The translations under genes and the position numbers were made by a program. Below, piece after piece: positions 1 through 9,040 of a stretch of 64,000 nucleotides of DNA. Origin of the DNA: Mycolicibacterium chlorophenolicum (GTDB lineage Bacteria; Actinomycetota; Actinomycetes; Mycobacteriales; Mycobacteriaceae). The stretch covers positions 50,184-114,183 of the forward strand of contig NZ_JYNL01000008.1 in assembly GCF_001044235.1 (NCBI RefSeq). The letters run 5' to 3'. Every line of letters begins with the position of its first letter. Within the stretch, counting starts at the first letter, position 1. The notes under the pieces were generated by a model. The model was not told the DNA's origin. It saw only the letters and a list, made by a program, of their open reading frames with translations, and did not search any database.

Positions 1-1542
1 CCCGGGCCCGAATCCCGCTGCGGTGACAGCTTTTCGGACACGGCTGAGCGCCGCGCTGGCATTGTCCGCCGCGACCGCGCGGAAGGCCCAGTGCCGTTCG
101 TCCTCGGTCGCGCTGTCCAGCGTCTCGCGTAGCCGGGCGTGCAGGGTGACGTGCGTGCCGGGCGGCGGGTCGCAGACGAACGTCTGCTCGCCGTCGCGTT
201 CGGCGATCCACGCGGTCAGCGCCGCACTGAGCAGTTCGGGCACCGTCACGTCCTCGCCGTCCGGTGCGACCGCCGCCGAGGGCACCGCGCGCCGCCGGTA
301 CTCGGCGAAACGCCGGTCCAAGGTCGAGGACACCGGCCCCGTCTCGTCGCCGGTGTCCTTGTCCCACAGGGATTCATCGGCACGCAGGTGACCCAGCTCG
401 ACGGCCTCGCCGTGCTTGAGGCATTCCCGCACGTGGGTGTCGGCGCGGATCAGCAGCTGCCGCGGGGTGTACGACGGCGCCTCCTCGAAGGCCTCCGGCG
501 CGATCGGCCAGCTCGGGTAGGGCGGGGTGAACCCGACCGAGGCGTAGCTCGCGGCGAATCGCCGCTCCAGGATGGCCCGGCCGATGTCGGCGGTCGGCAG
601 CGGGGTGAGCACGCCGGTGACCCGGAAGCGGTCGGCGACACTGGCGGTCGCGGTGTCCCGGATGTGTTCCCAGACTGCGGGCAGGCACGCCACCACCGGC
701 ACCGTGCGGCGCATCGTCTGCCGTACCGCCATGAGCCCGTGCGCGACCTGCTCGAGCACGATGTCCCCGTCGCCGGTGCCGGCCACCGATTGGGCGATCA
801 GCGTGTCGATCTGGTCGACGGCCAGCACCGCCGGCCCGGCCATCGCGACCAGTCTGGCCAGGTCACGCACGCACTCCTGCGCCGACGCCGGCGCCGCCCG
901 CAGCCCCCACGGCCCGCGCTCCTCGGCGGTGAACTCCTCACTGCCCTGCAGGAATCCCTCGCCGATGTCGTGTGCCAGGAAGTCGTTGGAAGCCACCAGC
1001 ACCAGCGCGCGCAGTACCTGATGGCATTGCCGCACAGTCTCTTTCGCGGTCTTCGAGAGCGCCATGATGAAGCGGTACAGCGTCTCGGCGTCCAGGTCGT
1101 CGTCGCCGATGATCGCCCGGCGGTCGGCGCGCGACACGTGCGCGAGCGAGGACAGGTCCCACAGGACGTCTTTGAGCTGCGTCTCGTGCCGCCGGCCCGG
1201 CCGGCCGAGGCTCTCCAGGATGCCGCTGCGCACCGACTCCCAGAAGCTGGCCGCGTCGAGCAGCTCGACGACGAAGAAGTAGCCGCCCCCGTTCTGCACG
1301 CGTTCGCGGATCTGCCCGAGCAGGTGCGTCTTCCCCGATCCGGCCGGCCCGCGGATCACCACACCGAGCGGCGTGGACGCCTCGTCGTGCAGCGCGTCCC
1401 CGAAGGCCGCCATCACGTCGTCGACGGCGGCCTCGTTGAGCCCGCTGACGTGGGTGGCCGCCTGCGGGCGCCACAGGTCGTCGCTCGTCGGCGCCCACGT
1501 CAGCCGCAGGGAGGCCAGGGCGTCGCGCTGCGCGGTGTCCAT
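1..1542 (-). CDS. P-loop ATPase, truncated at the left edge
   Basis: An open frame of 514 codons runs from ATG at 1542 to the window edge without a stop, so the C-terminus is missing. Residues 65-72 (GPAGSGKT) are a Walker A motif and residues 238-246 (VLAVDQIDT region) a Walker B, giving an AAA/STAND-like P-loop ATPase core. No membrane segment or signal peptide is visible. The start overlaps the stop of the upstream winged-helix gene (TGATG), so the two are translationally coupled. Such ATPase plus small helix-turn-helix pairs occur in defence and DNA-maintenance loci, but the function here cannot be named from the visible part. Confidence 0.75.
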   Translation of the reverse strand, partial: MDTAQRDALASLRLTWAPTSDDLWRPQAATHVSGLNEAAVDDVMAAFGDALHDEASTPLGVVIRGPAGSGKTHLLGQIRERVQNGGGYFFVVELLDAASFWESVRSGILESLGRPGRRHETQLKDVLWDLSSLAHVSRADRRAIIGDDDLDAETLYRFIMALSKTAKETVRQCHQVLRALVLVASNDFLAHDIGEGFLQGSEEFTAEERGPWGLRAAPASAQECVRDLARLVAMAGPAVLAVDQIDTLIAQSVAGTGDGDIVLEQVAHGLMAVRQTMRRTVPVVACLPAVWEHIRDTATASVADRFRVTGVLTPLPTADIGRAILERRFAASYASVGFTPPYPSWPIAPEAFEEAPSYTPRQLLIRADTHVRECLKHGEAVELGHLRADESLWDKDTGDETGPVSSTLDRRFAEYRRRAVPSAAVAPDGEDVTVPELLSAALTAWIAERDGEQTFVCDPPPGTHVTLHARLRETLDSATEDERHWAFRAVAADNASAALSRVRKAVTAAGFGPG

Positions 1543-2156
1543 CACGCGTCGATCGCGATCAGGTGCTTGGGCCGGTCCCCGATCACGACCGCCGCGGCGC
1601 GGTCCTCGTCGGTCAGGGTCTTCTGGTTCTCCTCCGGGATCACGCTCACCCCCGGCGTGCGGTGCAACGCGACCAGGGCGGCGTCGACGGCGTCGCGCGG
1701 CGCGTCGAGTTCGGCGCGCAGCCGGCGCAGCGGCACCCAGCCGCCGGGTCGCGGCGCCAGCTCGGTGTACACCGCGCGGATGCGGTCCTCGACGCTGATC
1801 GGGGTGGCCTCACCGAAGACGTCGGCCAGGCTCAGGTCGGCGGCCTGCAGATAGCGGCCCAGCCCGGCGAGCACGGTCTGCAGCGCCTTCGCCGGGCCGG
1901 TGGCGCGCGGCGGCGGCGCTGCGTCGATGAGTTCACGGCACATTCGCCAGCCGCGGTCGGTGAGCTCGTGGACGAAGCGGCTGCCCACCCGCTCGGAGGA
2001 GATCAGGCCCAGCCGGTTGAGCTTGTCGCGGCCGGGTTTGTCCAGCGCGGGGCCGAGTGCGGCCAGCTCCGGGTTGGGCACGGGCCCTGCCTGGGCCATC
2101 AGCACCAGCAGCACCGCGCGTTCCGTTCCTGTCAGCTCCCCCAGCGTCGCAGTCAC
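1542..2156 (-). CDS. Winged-helix-like protein coupled to the ATPase
   Basis: A 204-residue soluble protein starting at GTG 2156. Residues about 8-75 read as a winged-helix/MarR-like fold (TERAVLLVLMAQ helix, then a recognition-helix region and DRGWRMCRELI wing); a second similar module may lie at 120-200 (PLRRLRAELDAPRDAVDAAL). No family name is recognised with certainty. It ends in the TGATG overlap with the ATPase start at 1542 and probably acts with it, as a DNA-binding or adaptor partner. The ribosome site in front of the start is weak, so the start is only probable. Confidence 0.65.
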   Translation of the reverse strand: MTATLGELTGTERAVLLVLMAQAGPVPNPELAALGPALDKPGRDKLNRLGLISSERVGSRFVHELTDRGWRMCRELIDAAPPPRATGPAKALQTVLAGLGRYLQAADLSLADVFGEATPISVEDRIRAVYTELAPRPGGWVPLRRLRAELDAPRDAVDAALVALHRTPGVSVIPEENQKTLTDEDRAAAVVIGDRPKHLIAIDA

Positions 2157-2195
2157 TCTGCCAACTTAACGGGCTGCGGCAGGATGGCGTTCGGC

Positions 2196-2897
2196 ATGGT
2201 TGACACCGAGGGCACCCCCGAGACGTCGCGGCGCCGCCACATCCTGCGGCTGGCGCTGTTCGCGGCGCTGCTCGGCGTGCTGTTCTACCTGACCGCCGTG
2301 CAGCGCGTGATCGATGTGGAAGCGGTGCGCGACGTCGTCGAGTCGGCGGGCCCGCTGGCCCCGCTGGCGTACGTGGCGGTGTCCTCGGTGCTCGGCGCGC
2401 TGCTGGTGCCCGGTCCGCTGCTGGCCGGGGGCAGCGGGTTCCTGTTCGGCCCGCTGCTCGGCACGTTCGTGACGCTGGGCGCGACGGTCGGGTCGGCGGT
2501 GCTGACGAGCGTCGCGGGTAGGCGGGCCGGCCGGGACAGCGCCCGCGCGCTGCTCGGGCCCGACCGTGCCGCGAAGGTCGACGCGCTGATCCGCCGCGGC
2601 GGGCTGTGGGCGGTGGTCGGGCAGCGGTTCGTGCCGGGCATCAACGATGCGCTGGCCTCCTACGCATTCGGCGCGTTCGGTGTCCCGGTGTGGCAGATGG
2701 CGGTCGGGGCGGTCATCGGTTCGGCGCCCAAGGCGTTCGCGTACACCGCGCTGGGCTCGACGCTGGGCTCGTTCTCGGCGCCACTGCTGATCGCCGCGAT
2801 CGCGGTGTGGTGCGTGACGGCGGTCGCCGGCGCGTTCGCCGCGCACCGCGGCTGGCGGGCGTGGCGGTCCAAGCCGCCGACCTCCCCCGCGGAATAG
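2196..2897 (+). CDS. VTT/DedA-like (SNARE-associated) membrane protein
   Basis: About 233 residues with four to six hydrophobic segments. After a charged N-terminus (TPETSRRRH) comes a transmembrane helix, then the VTT core: a re-entrant, glycine-rich segment VPGPLLAGGSGFLFGPLLGT, a cytosolic arginine-rich turn ([15 protein letters not shown]), and RFVPGINDALASYAFGAFG, the conserved arginine/phenylalanine-proline motif of TVP38/DedA proteins. The family consists of lipid scramblases or membrane-homeostasis proteins. Start at ATG 2196 is preferred (AGGA about 11 bases upstream); ATG 2184 in the same frame is possible. The last codons and stop fall inside a short repeat shared with the end of the next gene. 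Confidence 0.8.
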   Translation: MVDTEGTPETSRRRHILRLALFAALLGVLFYLTAVQRVIDVEAVRDVVESAGPLAPLAYVAVSSVLGALLVPGPLLAGGSGFLFGPLLGTFVTLGATVGSAVLTSVAGRRAGRDSARALLGPDRAAKVDALIRRGGLWAVVGQRFVPGINDALASYAFGAFGVPVWQMAVGAVIGSAPKAFAYTALGSTLGSFSAPLLIAAIAVWCVTAVAGAFAAHRGWRAWRSKPPTSPAE

Positions 2898-2910
2898 CAT
2901 TCCGGGCTGC
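2887..2910 (+). repeat. Short dispersed repeat, copy 1 (over a stop codon)
   Basis: The 24 bases beginning CCGCGGAATAGCATTCCGG cover the last codons and TAG stop of the VTT gene. Nearly the same sequence covers the stop of the helicase gene at 5311-5334, and an inverted copy follows it. Both proteins therefore end in Ser-Pro-Ala-Glu. The arms CGGAAT/ATTCCG can also fold on themselves. It looks like a REP-like element inserted at gene ends. Confidence 0.55.
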
Positions 2911-2975
2911 ACATGGACGCTCAGCACGACCACGGCTTCTCGTTGGGTGAGGAGCCGGCGCTACATTGGTGAGCC

Positions 2976-5321
2976 ATGCCGGACATCGTCCTCACCGACG
3001 AGTTCCGCCACGCGCTCGACCTGCTCGGCGGCGGCGGTCACGTCTTCCTCACCGGCAAGGCCGGCACCGGCAAGTCGACGCTGATCCGCCGGTTCATGGC
3101 CGACACCGACCGCAGCGTCGTCGTGGTCGCGCCGACGGGCATCGCCGCGCTCAACGTCGACGGTTACACCGTTCACCGGCTGTTCGGCTTCCGCGCCACG
3201 ACGACGCTCGAGGACATCCGCGGCGGCGACTACCGGCCCGGCCGCTTCACCAAGACACTGGCCTCGCTGCAGACCCTGATCATCGACGAGGCGTCGATGG
3301 TGCGCGCCGACGTCTTCGACATGGTCGCCGCGGCGCTGGCCCGGTTCGGCCCCGCACCGGGCACCCCGTTCGGCGGGGTGCAGATCGTGCTCGTCGGGGA
3401 CCTCTACCAGTTGCCGCCGGTGGTCAGCGAGCACGAGGCGGGCTTCTTCAGCAGCACCTATGAGACGCCGTACTTCTTCTCCGCCCGCGCCTTTCGCCGT
3501 GAGGACTTCCCGACCGTCTCGCTGACCACGGTGTTCCGCCAGCTCGGTGACGACCGGATGACGGCCATTCTCAACGAGATTCGCGAGGGCGTGCTGCTGG
3601 GTCACGCGCAGGAGCAGCTGAACGCCCGCGCCGACAAGGACTTCGTCCCGCCCGACGACGAGTTCTGGCTGACGCTCGCACCGACCAACCGTCTGGTGAC
3701 CGCACGCAACCGTCAGCAGCTCGAACGCCTGCCCGGCGACGAATTCGTGCACCACGCCAAGGCTTCCGGTGATCTGAGCCTGTTCGACCCGCCGGTCGAG
3801 GAGACGCTGCGGTTCAAGGTCGGCGCGCAGGTGATGATGCTGAACAACGACCAGGGCGACCGCTGGGTCAACGGCAGCATCGGCCGTGTGATCGGCGTCG
3901 GGTACGACCGCTACGGCGCCGTCGTCGACGTCGAATTCCCGGACGGCTCGTGCGCCGACGTCGCACCGTTCACCTGGGAGGCCACCCGGCCGGTGCTGGC
4001 GGGCGGGTCGCTGAGCCGCGAGGTGATCGGCTCCTACACGCAGTTGCCGTTCAAACTGGCCTGGGCGATCACGATCCACAAGAGCCAGGGCCAGACACTG
4101 GAGCGCTTGGTGGTCGACCTGACCGGCGGCATGTTCTCCACCGGCCAGCTGTACGTCGCGTTGAGCCGCTGCACGTCGCTGGCCGGCCTGGTGCTGAAAA
4201 GGCCTGTGCTGCCGAAGGATCTGAAGACCGACCGGCGCATCGCCCGGTTTCTGCGCGGGGCGGGCGACGGCTCCGGGACGCGCCGGTTCTGCGCGTTCGG
4301 GATGCTGACGGTCGGGGACGAGGGCCGGATGTCGCGGCCACGGCCGGTGGAGCTCGCGGTCGCGTTCGACGACGGCACCGCGGTGACCACGCTGATCAAT
4401 CCGCAGCGCGATCTGGCCGACGCGCGCACCGCCTACGACATCACCGTTTCCGACGTGCTGCTCGCGCCGACGCTGCGCGAGGCGTGGGCGGTGATCGCGC
4501 CGATGCTCGCCGGGTTCACCCCCGTGGGCGCCGGGGTGGACGAGCAACTCGGCCTGATCGACTTCGAGCTCAAGCGGCTGGGGTACGTCACCGCGATGCC
4601 GCTGGGAGTCGAGCTGCGCGTGCGGATCACGGGGCGCACCGCGCTCCAGCGGGCCCGCGCGGCGTTGCAGGCGCTGCGCGACACCGACGTCGCGGACGGG
4701 TCGACGGCGTTCGAGGAGCCCGACGCCGTGGAGGGGTCCGGACTGCTGGTCAGCCGGGATCCCACGGCGCCGACGCCCACGGCCGACCACCTGCCCGGGC
4801 TCTCGGCGCTGCTGCGGATCAGCCGCGACGTCGGCGCGGTGCTGCTCGGGGGCGCGCCAGTGCGTGACCTCGACGAGTCGGGGTGGGAGGCGGCGGCGCG
4901 CCAGTCGGTGGCCGACCAGTTGCGCGCCGCGGCGGCGCGGGTGCGGCTGACCGACGAGGTGGTGGCCCGGCTGCGGAAGGCGGAGTCCTTGCTCGGAGCC
5001 GATATCACCGGCGATATCGGATCTGCCGATCAGGCTGTCGAAGACGCCCTCGCGCCAGGCGTGCGCGTGTGCTTCACCGGCATCGCGCAGGATTCGGCCG
5101 GACGCATCGTGGACCGCGACGAGATGGAACGACTTGCGCTGGCGGCGGGGCTGGCGCCGGTGAAGACGGTGAGCAAGACGCGCTGCGACGTGCTGGTGAC
5201 CGCCGAGGCGGGTACGCAGTCGGGCAAGGCGCGCAAGGCCTACGAATACGGCAAACCGGTGTTGACCGCCGACGAGTTCTTCGCCTGGCTCGCCACCCGC
5301 CACGCCTCTCCCGCGGAATAG
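2976..5321 (+). CDS. Pif1/RecD-like DNA helicase with C-terminal BRCT domain
   Basis: A 781-residue SF1B helicase. Walker A GKAGTGKST is at 27-35, Walker B IIDEASM at 102-108, the GDLYQLPPV motif III at 141-149 and the AITIHKSQGQT motif with H368-G372, followed by YVALSRC (motif VI). This is the AAA_30/Pif1 pattern. Residues about 450-600 form a second domain with a hydrophobic strand and an LINPQRD segment reminiscent of a DnaQ-like exonuclease fold but without a clear DxE metal pair. Residues about 696-781 (VRVCFTGIAQ ... LTADEFFAWLA) are a BRCT domain as in DNA ligases and DnaQ-type nucleases. The fusion suggests a role in replication or repair. Start ATG 2976, no signal peptide. Confidence 0.88.
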   Translation: MPDIVLTDEFRHALDLLGGGGHVFLTGKAGTGKSTLIRRFMADTDRSVVVVAPTGIAALNVDGYTVHRLFGFRATTTLEDIRGGDYRPGRFTKTLASLQTLIIDEASMVRADVFDMVAAALARFGPAPGTPFGGVQIVLVGDLYQLPPVVSEHEAGFFSSTYETPYFFSARAFRREDFPTVSLTTVFRQLGDDRMTAILNEIREGVLLGHAQEQLNARADKDFVPPDDEFWLTLAPTNRLVTARNRQQLERLPGDEFVHHAKASGDLSLFDPPVEETLRFKVGAQVMMLNNDQGDRWVNGSIGRVIGVGYDRYGAVVDVEFPDGSCADVAPFTWEATRPVLAGGSLSREVIGSYTQLPFKLAWAITIHKSQGQTLERLVVDLTGGMFSTGQLYVALSRCTSLAGLVLKRPVLPKDLKTDRRIARFLRGAGDGSGTRRFCAFGMLTVGDEGRMSRPRPVELAVAFDDGTAVTTLINPQRDLADARTAYDITVSDVLLAPTLREAWAVIAPMLAGFTPVGAGVDEQLGLIDFELKRLGYVTAMPLGVELRVRITGRTALQRARAALQALRDTDVADGSTAFEEPDAVEGSGLLVSRDPTAPTPTADHLPGLSALLRISRDVGAVLLGGAPVRDLDESGWEAAARQSVADQLRAAAARVRLTDEVVARLRKAESLLGADITGDIGSADQAVEDALAPGVRVCFTGIAQDSAGRIVDRDEMERLALAAGLAPVKTVSKTRCDVLVTAEAGTQSGKARKAYEYGKPVLTADEFFAWLATRHASPAE

Positions 5322-5373
5322 CGTTCCTGGCTGCGAAAGCCGCGCGATCGCAGCCCGGAATGCGCTTCCGCGG
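5311..5373. repeat. Paired copies of the short repeat forming a hairpin
   Basis: Left arm 5311-5336 is a near copy of the element at 2887-2910; right arm 5348-5373 is its reverse complement. The arms pair over about 24 bases with two small mismatches (ends CCGCGGAA ... TTCCGCGG) around an 11-base loop. The hairpin begins in the last codons of the helicase gene and ends 15 bases before the next gene start. It may act as a terminator or mRNA 3-prime stabiliser, and its paired design is typical of REP/BIME-like units. Confidence 0.6.
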
Positions 5374-5388
5374 AAAGGGAGGGGCATC

Positions 5389-6411
5389 ATGGCGAGCGTG
5401 CCCGTCTCTGCCGCTTTCGCCTCCGACAACGCCGCACCCGCGCACCCGGCGGCCCTCGACGCCCTGGCCCGCGCCAACGACGGTCCGGCGCCCTCCTACG
5501 GCGACGACGCCGTCACCGCGCAGGCCGCCGACGCGCTGCGCGAGGCGTTCGACTCCCCCGGCGCCGACGTGCTCTACGCGTTCACCGGCACCGCGGCCAA
5601 CATCATCGCGCTCGCCTCGGCGGTGCAGCCATGGCACGAGATCCTCTGCAGCGACGTCGCGCACGTGCTCCTCGACGAGGCCGGCGGCCCGGTGCGGCTC
5701 TCCGGCGCGCAGCTGACCCGCCTGCCCAGCGTCGACGGGCTCATCGCGATCGACGAACTCGACCGGCGGGTGGCCCGCCGCGGCCCGGTGCACCACTCGC
5801 AGCCACGCATCGTCACCATCACCCAGTCCACCGAGAACGGCCGGGTGTGGCAGGCGCCGGACATCAAGGGCTTCGTCGACCACGCCCACGATCTCGGCCT
5901 GCTCGTCCACGTCGACGGCTCCCGTGTCGCCAACGCCATCGCGGCCCAGCAGGTCTCACCGATCGACGCGGTCGGCGACGCGGACATCATCACCGTGGGC
6001 GGCACCAAGAACGGCATGCTGTTCGGCGACGCGATCCTGGTCCGCCGGCCCGAACACTTCGACGGAATCGCGTTCGTGCAGAAGCAGATCGGCCATCTGG
6101 CCAGCAAGCACCGCTACGTCGCCGCGCAGTTCCTCGCGTTCCTCACCGACGACCTGTGGCTGCAGACCGCCGCGCACGCCAACGCGATGGCACGCCGGCT
6201 CGCCGCCGGCCTCGAGGAGCGAGGTTTCGCTCTGGCCTCGCCGGTCGAGGCCAACGAGGTGTTCGTACGGCTGGATCCCGACGCGCACGACCGGCTGTCC
6301 CGGTCCTACACCGTGCACCAGCCCGACCTCGACGAGCCGGTGTGGCGATTGGTGTGCTCGTGGGCGACGACGAGCGAGGACGTCGACGGCGCGCTCGCCG
6401 CGCTGCGATAG
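5389..6411 (+). CDS. Threonine aldolase/beta-eliminating lyase family (PLP)
   Basis: A 340-residue fold-type I PLP enzyme of the L-threonine aldolase family. The N-terminal SDNAAPAHPAALDAL segment matches the SDNxxxxP opening of the family, YAFTGTAANIIAL is the cofactor-phosphate region, HVDGSRVANA holds the conserved Asp-Gly-Ser-Arg, and GGTKNG places the Schiff-base lysine at K207. The expected reaction is cleavage of L-threonine or L-allo-threonine to glycine and acetaldehyde, though relatives act on phenylserine-type substrates. An AAGGGAGGGG ribosome site precedes the ATG. It ends 2 bp from the convergent Lrp gene. Confidence 0.85.
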   Translation: MASVPVSAAFASDNAAPAHPAALDALARANDGPAPSYGDDAVTAQAADALREAFDSPGADVLYAFTGTAANIIALASAVQPWHEILCSDVAHVLLDEAGGPVRLSGAQLTRLPSVDGLIAIDELDRRVARRGPVHHSQPRIVTITQSTENGRVWQAPDIKGFVDHAHDLGLLVHVDGSRVANAIAAQQVSPIDAVGDADIITVGGTKNGMLFGDAILVRRPEHFDGIAFVQKQIGHLASKHRYVAAQFLAFLTDDLWLQTAAHANAMARRLAAGLEERGFALASPVEANEVFVRLDPDAHDRLSRSYTVHQPDLDEPVWRLVCSWATTSEDVDGALAALR

Positions 6412-6412
6412 C

Positions 6413-7336
6413 TCAGGCCGGCAAGCCCGACGCGTAGTTCTCCTTGACCACGTCGAGGTGCACCCAGCTGTCCACCGCACCCACACCGTCGAATTGCCGT
6501 ACCACGTCGACGATCTCGACCAGCTGCGCGGAGGAGAACGCGCGGACCGTGACCAGGAGGTCGTAGCGGCCGAGGACGCGGGCGACGAAGATCACCGCGG
6601 GCATCGCCCGCAGCGCCGCGACGACGGCGTCGTGCGGGCCGGTCAGCCGGATGCCCAGGCCGAGCGCACTCTGCCGGTCCTGGCCCGAGTGCCGCACCAC
6701 CGCGCCGACGCGCACCACGTTGTTCTCGACCAGCCGTACCACCCGCCGGCGCGCCCCGGCGGGTGAGAGTCCCACGGCCGCGGCCAGATCGACGTACGAC
6801 GCGCGCCCGTCGTCCTGGAGCGCGCGCAGCAGCCGGCGGTCGACGTCGTCGACCGCGACACCGACCTCCCCGACGGGACCGATCACGTCGCGCACCACCT
6901 CGACATAGCCGAGCGTGTCGACGCCCGCCACCCCGTCGAGGGCGCGCACCTCGCCGATCGCGCGGTCGATCTCGGTCATCGAGCCCCCGCGGATCTCGGC
7001 GACCACCCCGTACGGCCCGCTGGTCAACGACAGGAACGCGACGTCGCCCCGGCCGGCCAGTTCGCGGGCGATCGGCACCGCGGGCCCGGCGACGGCGACG
7101 CTGACGTGGGCGAGCGCGCCGCGCCCGAGGACCGCGGGGTGAACGACGCCGCGCACCACCACCTGTCCGCTGCTGATCAGCCGGTGCACCCGGGTGGCCG
7201 CGGCCGAGCGGGACAGACCGACGGCGGCGGCGATGTCCAGGTGGGTCAGCCGGCCGTCGTGTTCGAGCAGACCGATGATCGCACCGTCGACGTCGTCCAA
7301 GATTTTTCCGCCCTTCTTTGTCGACACATGGTGCAC
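6413..7336 (-). CDS. Lrp/AsnC-family regulator with duplicated module
   Basis: A 307-residue protein with two Lrp units in tandem: an AsnC-type helix-turn-helix at about 13-60 (ILDDVDGAIIGLLEHDGRLT ... AAAVGLSRSAA) with a RAM-like sensor to about 155, then a second HTH at about 165-210 (VDDVDRRLLRALQDDGR ... AAAVGLSPAGA) and a second RAM domain. The double arrangement is a known actinobacterial variant. It is divergent from the NCS1 permease/ureohydrolase pair with a 156-bp gap, so it most likely controls those genes in response to an amino acid or guanidino compound (inference). Confidence 0.85.
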   Translation of the reverse strand: MHHVSTKKGGKILDDVDGAIIGLLEHDGRLTHLDIAAAVGLSRSAAATRVHRLISSGQVVVRGVVHPAVLGRGALAHVSVAVAGPAVPIARELAGRGDVAFLSLTSGPYGVVAEIRGGSMTEIDRAIGEVRALDGVAGVDTLGYVEVVRDVIGPVGEVGVAVDDVDRRLLRALQDDGRASYVDLAAAVGLSPAGARRRVVRLVENNVVRVGAVVRHSGQDRQSALGLGIRLTGPHDAVVAALRAMPAVIFVARVLGRYDLLVTVRAFSSAQLVEIVDVVRQFDGVGAVDSWVHLDVVKENYASGLPA

Positions 7337-7492
7337 CCACGGGGCGACTGAGCGCCACCATAGACGGGAAGCTCATGCTCCACCGGCAGATCGACACGAA
7401 GCCGCGCCTCCGGACGATCGAAGCGATTGCGCTGCCCTCGCGCCGCACCTACCGTTAGCTCCATCACATCCCCAGCGCGAGGATCCGACGCC

Positions 7493-9040
7493 ATGACCTC
7501 TCCCGCCACCACCACCGGCACCGGCATCGCCACCCCACCGAAGGCCACCGAGGTCGAGGTCCACGGCGTCGAACCCATCCCCGACGCCGAGCGGTCCGCG
7601 GGGCCCCTCGATTTGTTCCGGCTGATCTTCGGCGGCGCGAACACGATCGCCACCGTCGTGCTCGGCACGTTCCCGATCATCTTCGGCCTGTCGTTCCGCG
7701 ACGCGCTGCTGGCGACGCTGGCCGGGCTGCTGCTGGGGGCGGCGATCCTCGCGCCGATGTCGCTGTTCGGCCCGCGCAACGGCACCAACAACGCGGTGTC
7801 GTCGTCGGCGCATCTGGGCGTGCACGGCCGCGTCGTCGGCTCGTTCCTCTCGCTGCTCACCGCGGTCGCGTTCTTCTCGATCTCGGTGTGGACGTCGGGC
7901 GACGTGCTCGTCGGCGGCGCGAACCGGGCCATGGGGCTGCCGGACAGCGACATCGCAGTCGGCGTCGCGTACGGCATCTTCGCGCTGCTGGTGCTGGTGG
8001 TGTGCATCTACGGTTTCCGATTCATGTTGCTGGTCAACAAGATCGCGGTCGTCGCCGCCACGCTGCTGTTCCTGGCGGGCATCGTCGCGTTCGGCGGCAC
8101 CTTCGACGCCGGCTATCCGGGCACGTTGGTCGCCGGGGATCCCCTGTACTGGCCGTCGTTCGTCGGCGCTGCGCTGATCGTGATGTCGAACCCGGTGAGT
8201 TTCGGTGCTTTCCTGGGTGATTGGGCCCGCTACATCCCCCGCGAGACCCCGTCGTGGAAGCCGATGCTGGCGGCCTTCCTCGCGCAGATCGCCACGCTGG
8301 TGCCGTTCCTGTTCGGCTTGGTGACCGCCACGGTGGTCGCCACCACCGCACCGGGTTTCATCGACGACGGTGACTACGTCGGTGGCCTGCTCGAGGTCTC
8401 CCCCGGCTGGTACTTCGTGCCGGTCTGTCTCATCGCGCTGATCGGCGGCATGTCGACGGGCACCACCGCGCTGTACGGCACCGGGCTGGACTTCTCCAGC
8501 GTCTTCCCGCGGTTCAGCCGCGTCCAGGCCACCGTGTTCATCGGCACGCTGGCGATCGTGTTCATCTTCGTCGGACGCTTCGCCTTCAATGTGGTGCAGA
8601 GCATCTCGACGTTCGCGGTGCTGATCGTCACCTGTACCGCGCCGTGGATGGTGGTGATGATGCTCGGCTGGTTCACCCGCCGCGGGTGGTACGACTCCGA
8701 TGCGCTGCAGGTTTTCAACCGCCGCCAGCGCGGTGGCCGCTACTGGTTCGCCCACGGCTGGAACTGGCGCGGGCTCGGCGCCTGGCTGGTCGCGGCCGCG
8801 CTGTCGATCTGCTTCGTCAACCTGCCCGGCCAGTTCATCGGCCCGCTCGGCAACCTGGCGGCCGGCGTCGACCTCAGCATCCCAGTGGGCCTCGGCGTGG
8901 CTGCGATCCTGTATCCCGTTCTGCTGTGGGCTTTTCCCGAACCGGCCGACGTCTTCGGCCCGGCCGGTCCCCGCGCGGTGCCCGCCGGCCCCGCCGCCAA
9001 CACCCCTATCGTCTCGGAGGAAGTAGAGCATGTCCTCTAA
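7493..9040 (+). CDS. NCS1-family permease (purine/cytosine/allantoin-type)
   Basis: A 515-residue protein with about twelve membrane segments between residues 40 and 490 and charged tails. The motifs [18 protein letters not shown] and [17 protein letters not shown] match the loop motifs of nucleobase:cation symporter-1 transporters. It probably imports a small nitrogenous solute with a cation. Start ATG 7493 has a GCGAGGA ribosome site. Its last codons overlap the start of the ureohydrolase gene by 11 bases, which suggests that the imported compound, perhaps a guanidino acid or related amidine, is the hydrolase substrate. The exact substrate cannot be read from sequence. Confidence 0.85.
   Translation: MTSPATTTGTGIATPPKATEVEVHGVEPIPDAERSAGPLDLFRLIFGGANTIATVVLGTFPIIFGLSFRDALLATLAGLLLGAAILAPMSLFGPRNGTNNAVSSSAHLGVHGRVVGSFLSLLTAVAFFSISVWTSGDVLVGGANRAMGLPDSDIAVGVAYGIFALLVLVVCIYGFRFMLLVNKIAVVAATLLFLAGIVAFGGTFDAGYPGTLVAGDPLYWPSFVGAALIVMSNPVSFGAFLGDWARYIPRETPSWKPMLAAFLAQIATLVPFLFGLVTATVVATTAPGFIDDGDYVGGLLEVSPGWYFVPVCLIALIGGMSTGTTALYGTGLDFSSVFPRFSRVQATVFIGTLAIVFIFVGRFAFNVVQSISTFAVLIVTCTAPWMVVMMLGWFTRRGWYDSDALQVFNRRQRGGRYWFAHGWNWRGLGAWLVAAALSICFVNLPGQFIGPLGNLAAGVDLSIPVGLGVAAILYPVLLWAFPEPADVFGPAGPRAVPAGPAANTPIVSEEVEHVL

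Noticed and set aside
139..1854. A 571-residue + strand open frame
   Set aside because: It is the antisense shadow of the ATPase and winged-helix genes, with Arg/Gly/Pro-rich low-complexity translation and no domain.
2961..5477. An 838-residue minus-strand open frame
   Set aside because: Antisense to the helicase gene, Arg/His/Gly-rich, no motifs; high-GC third-position artefact.
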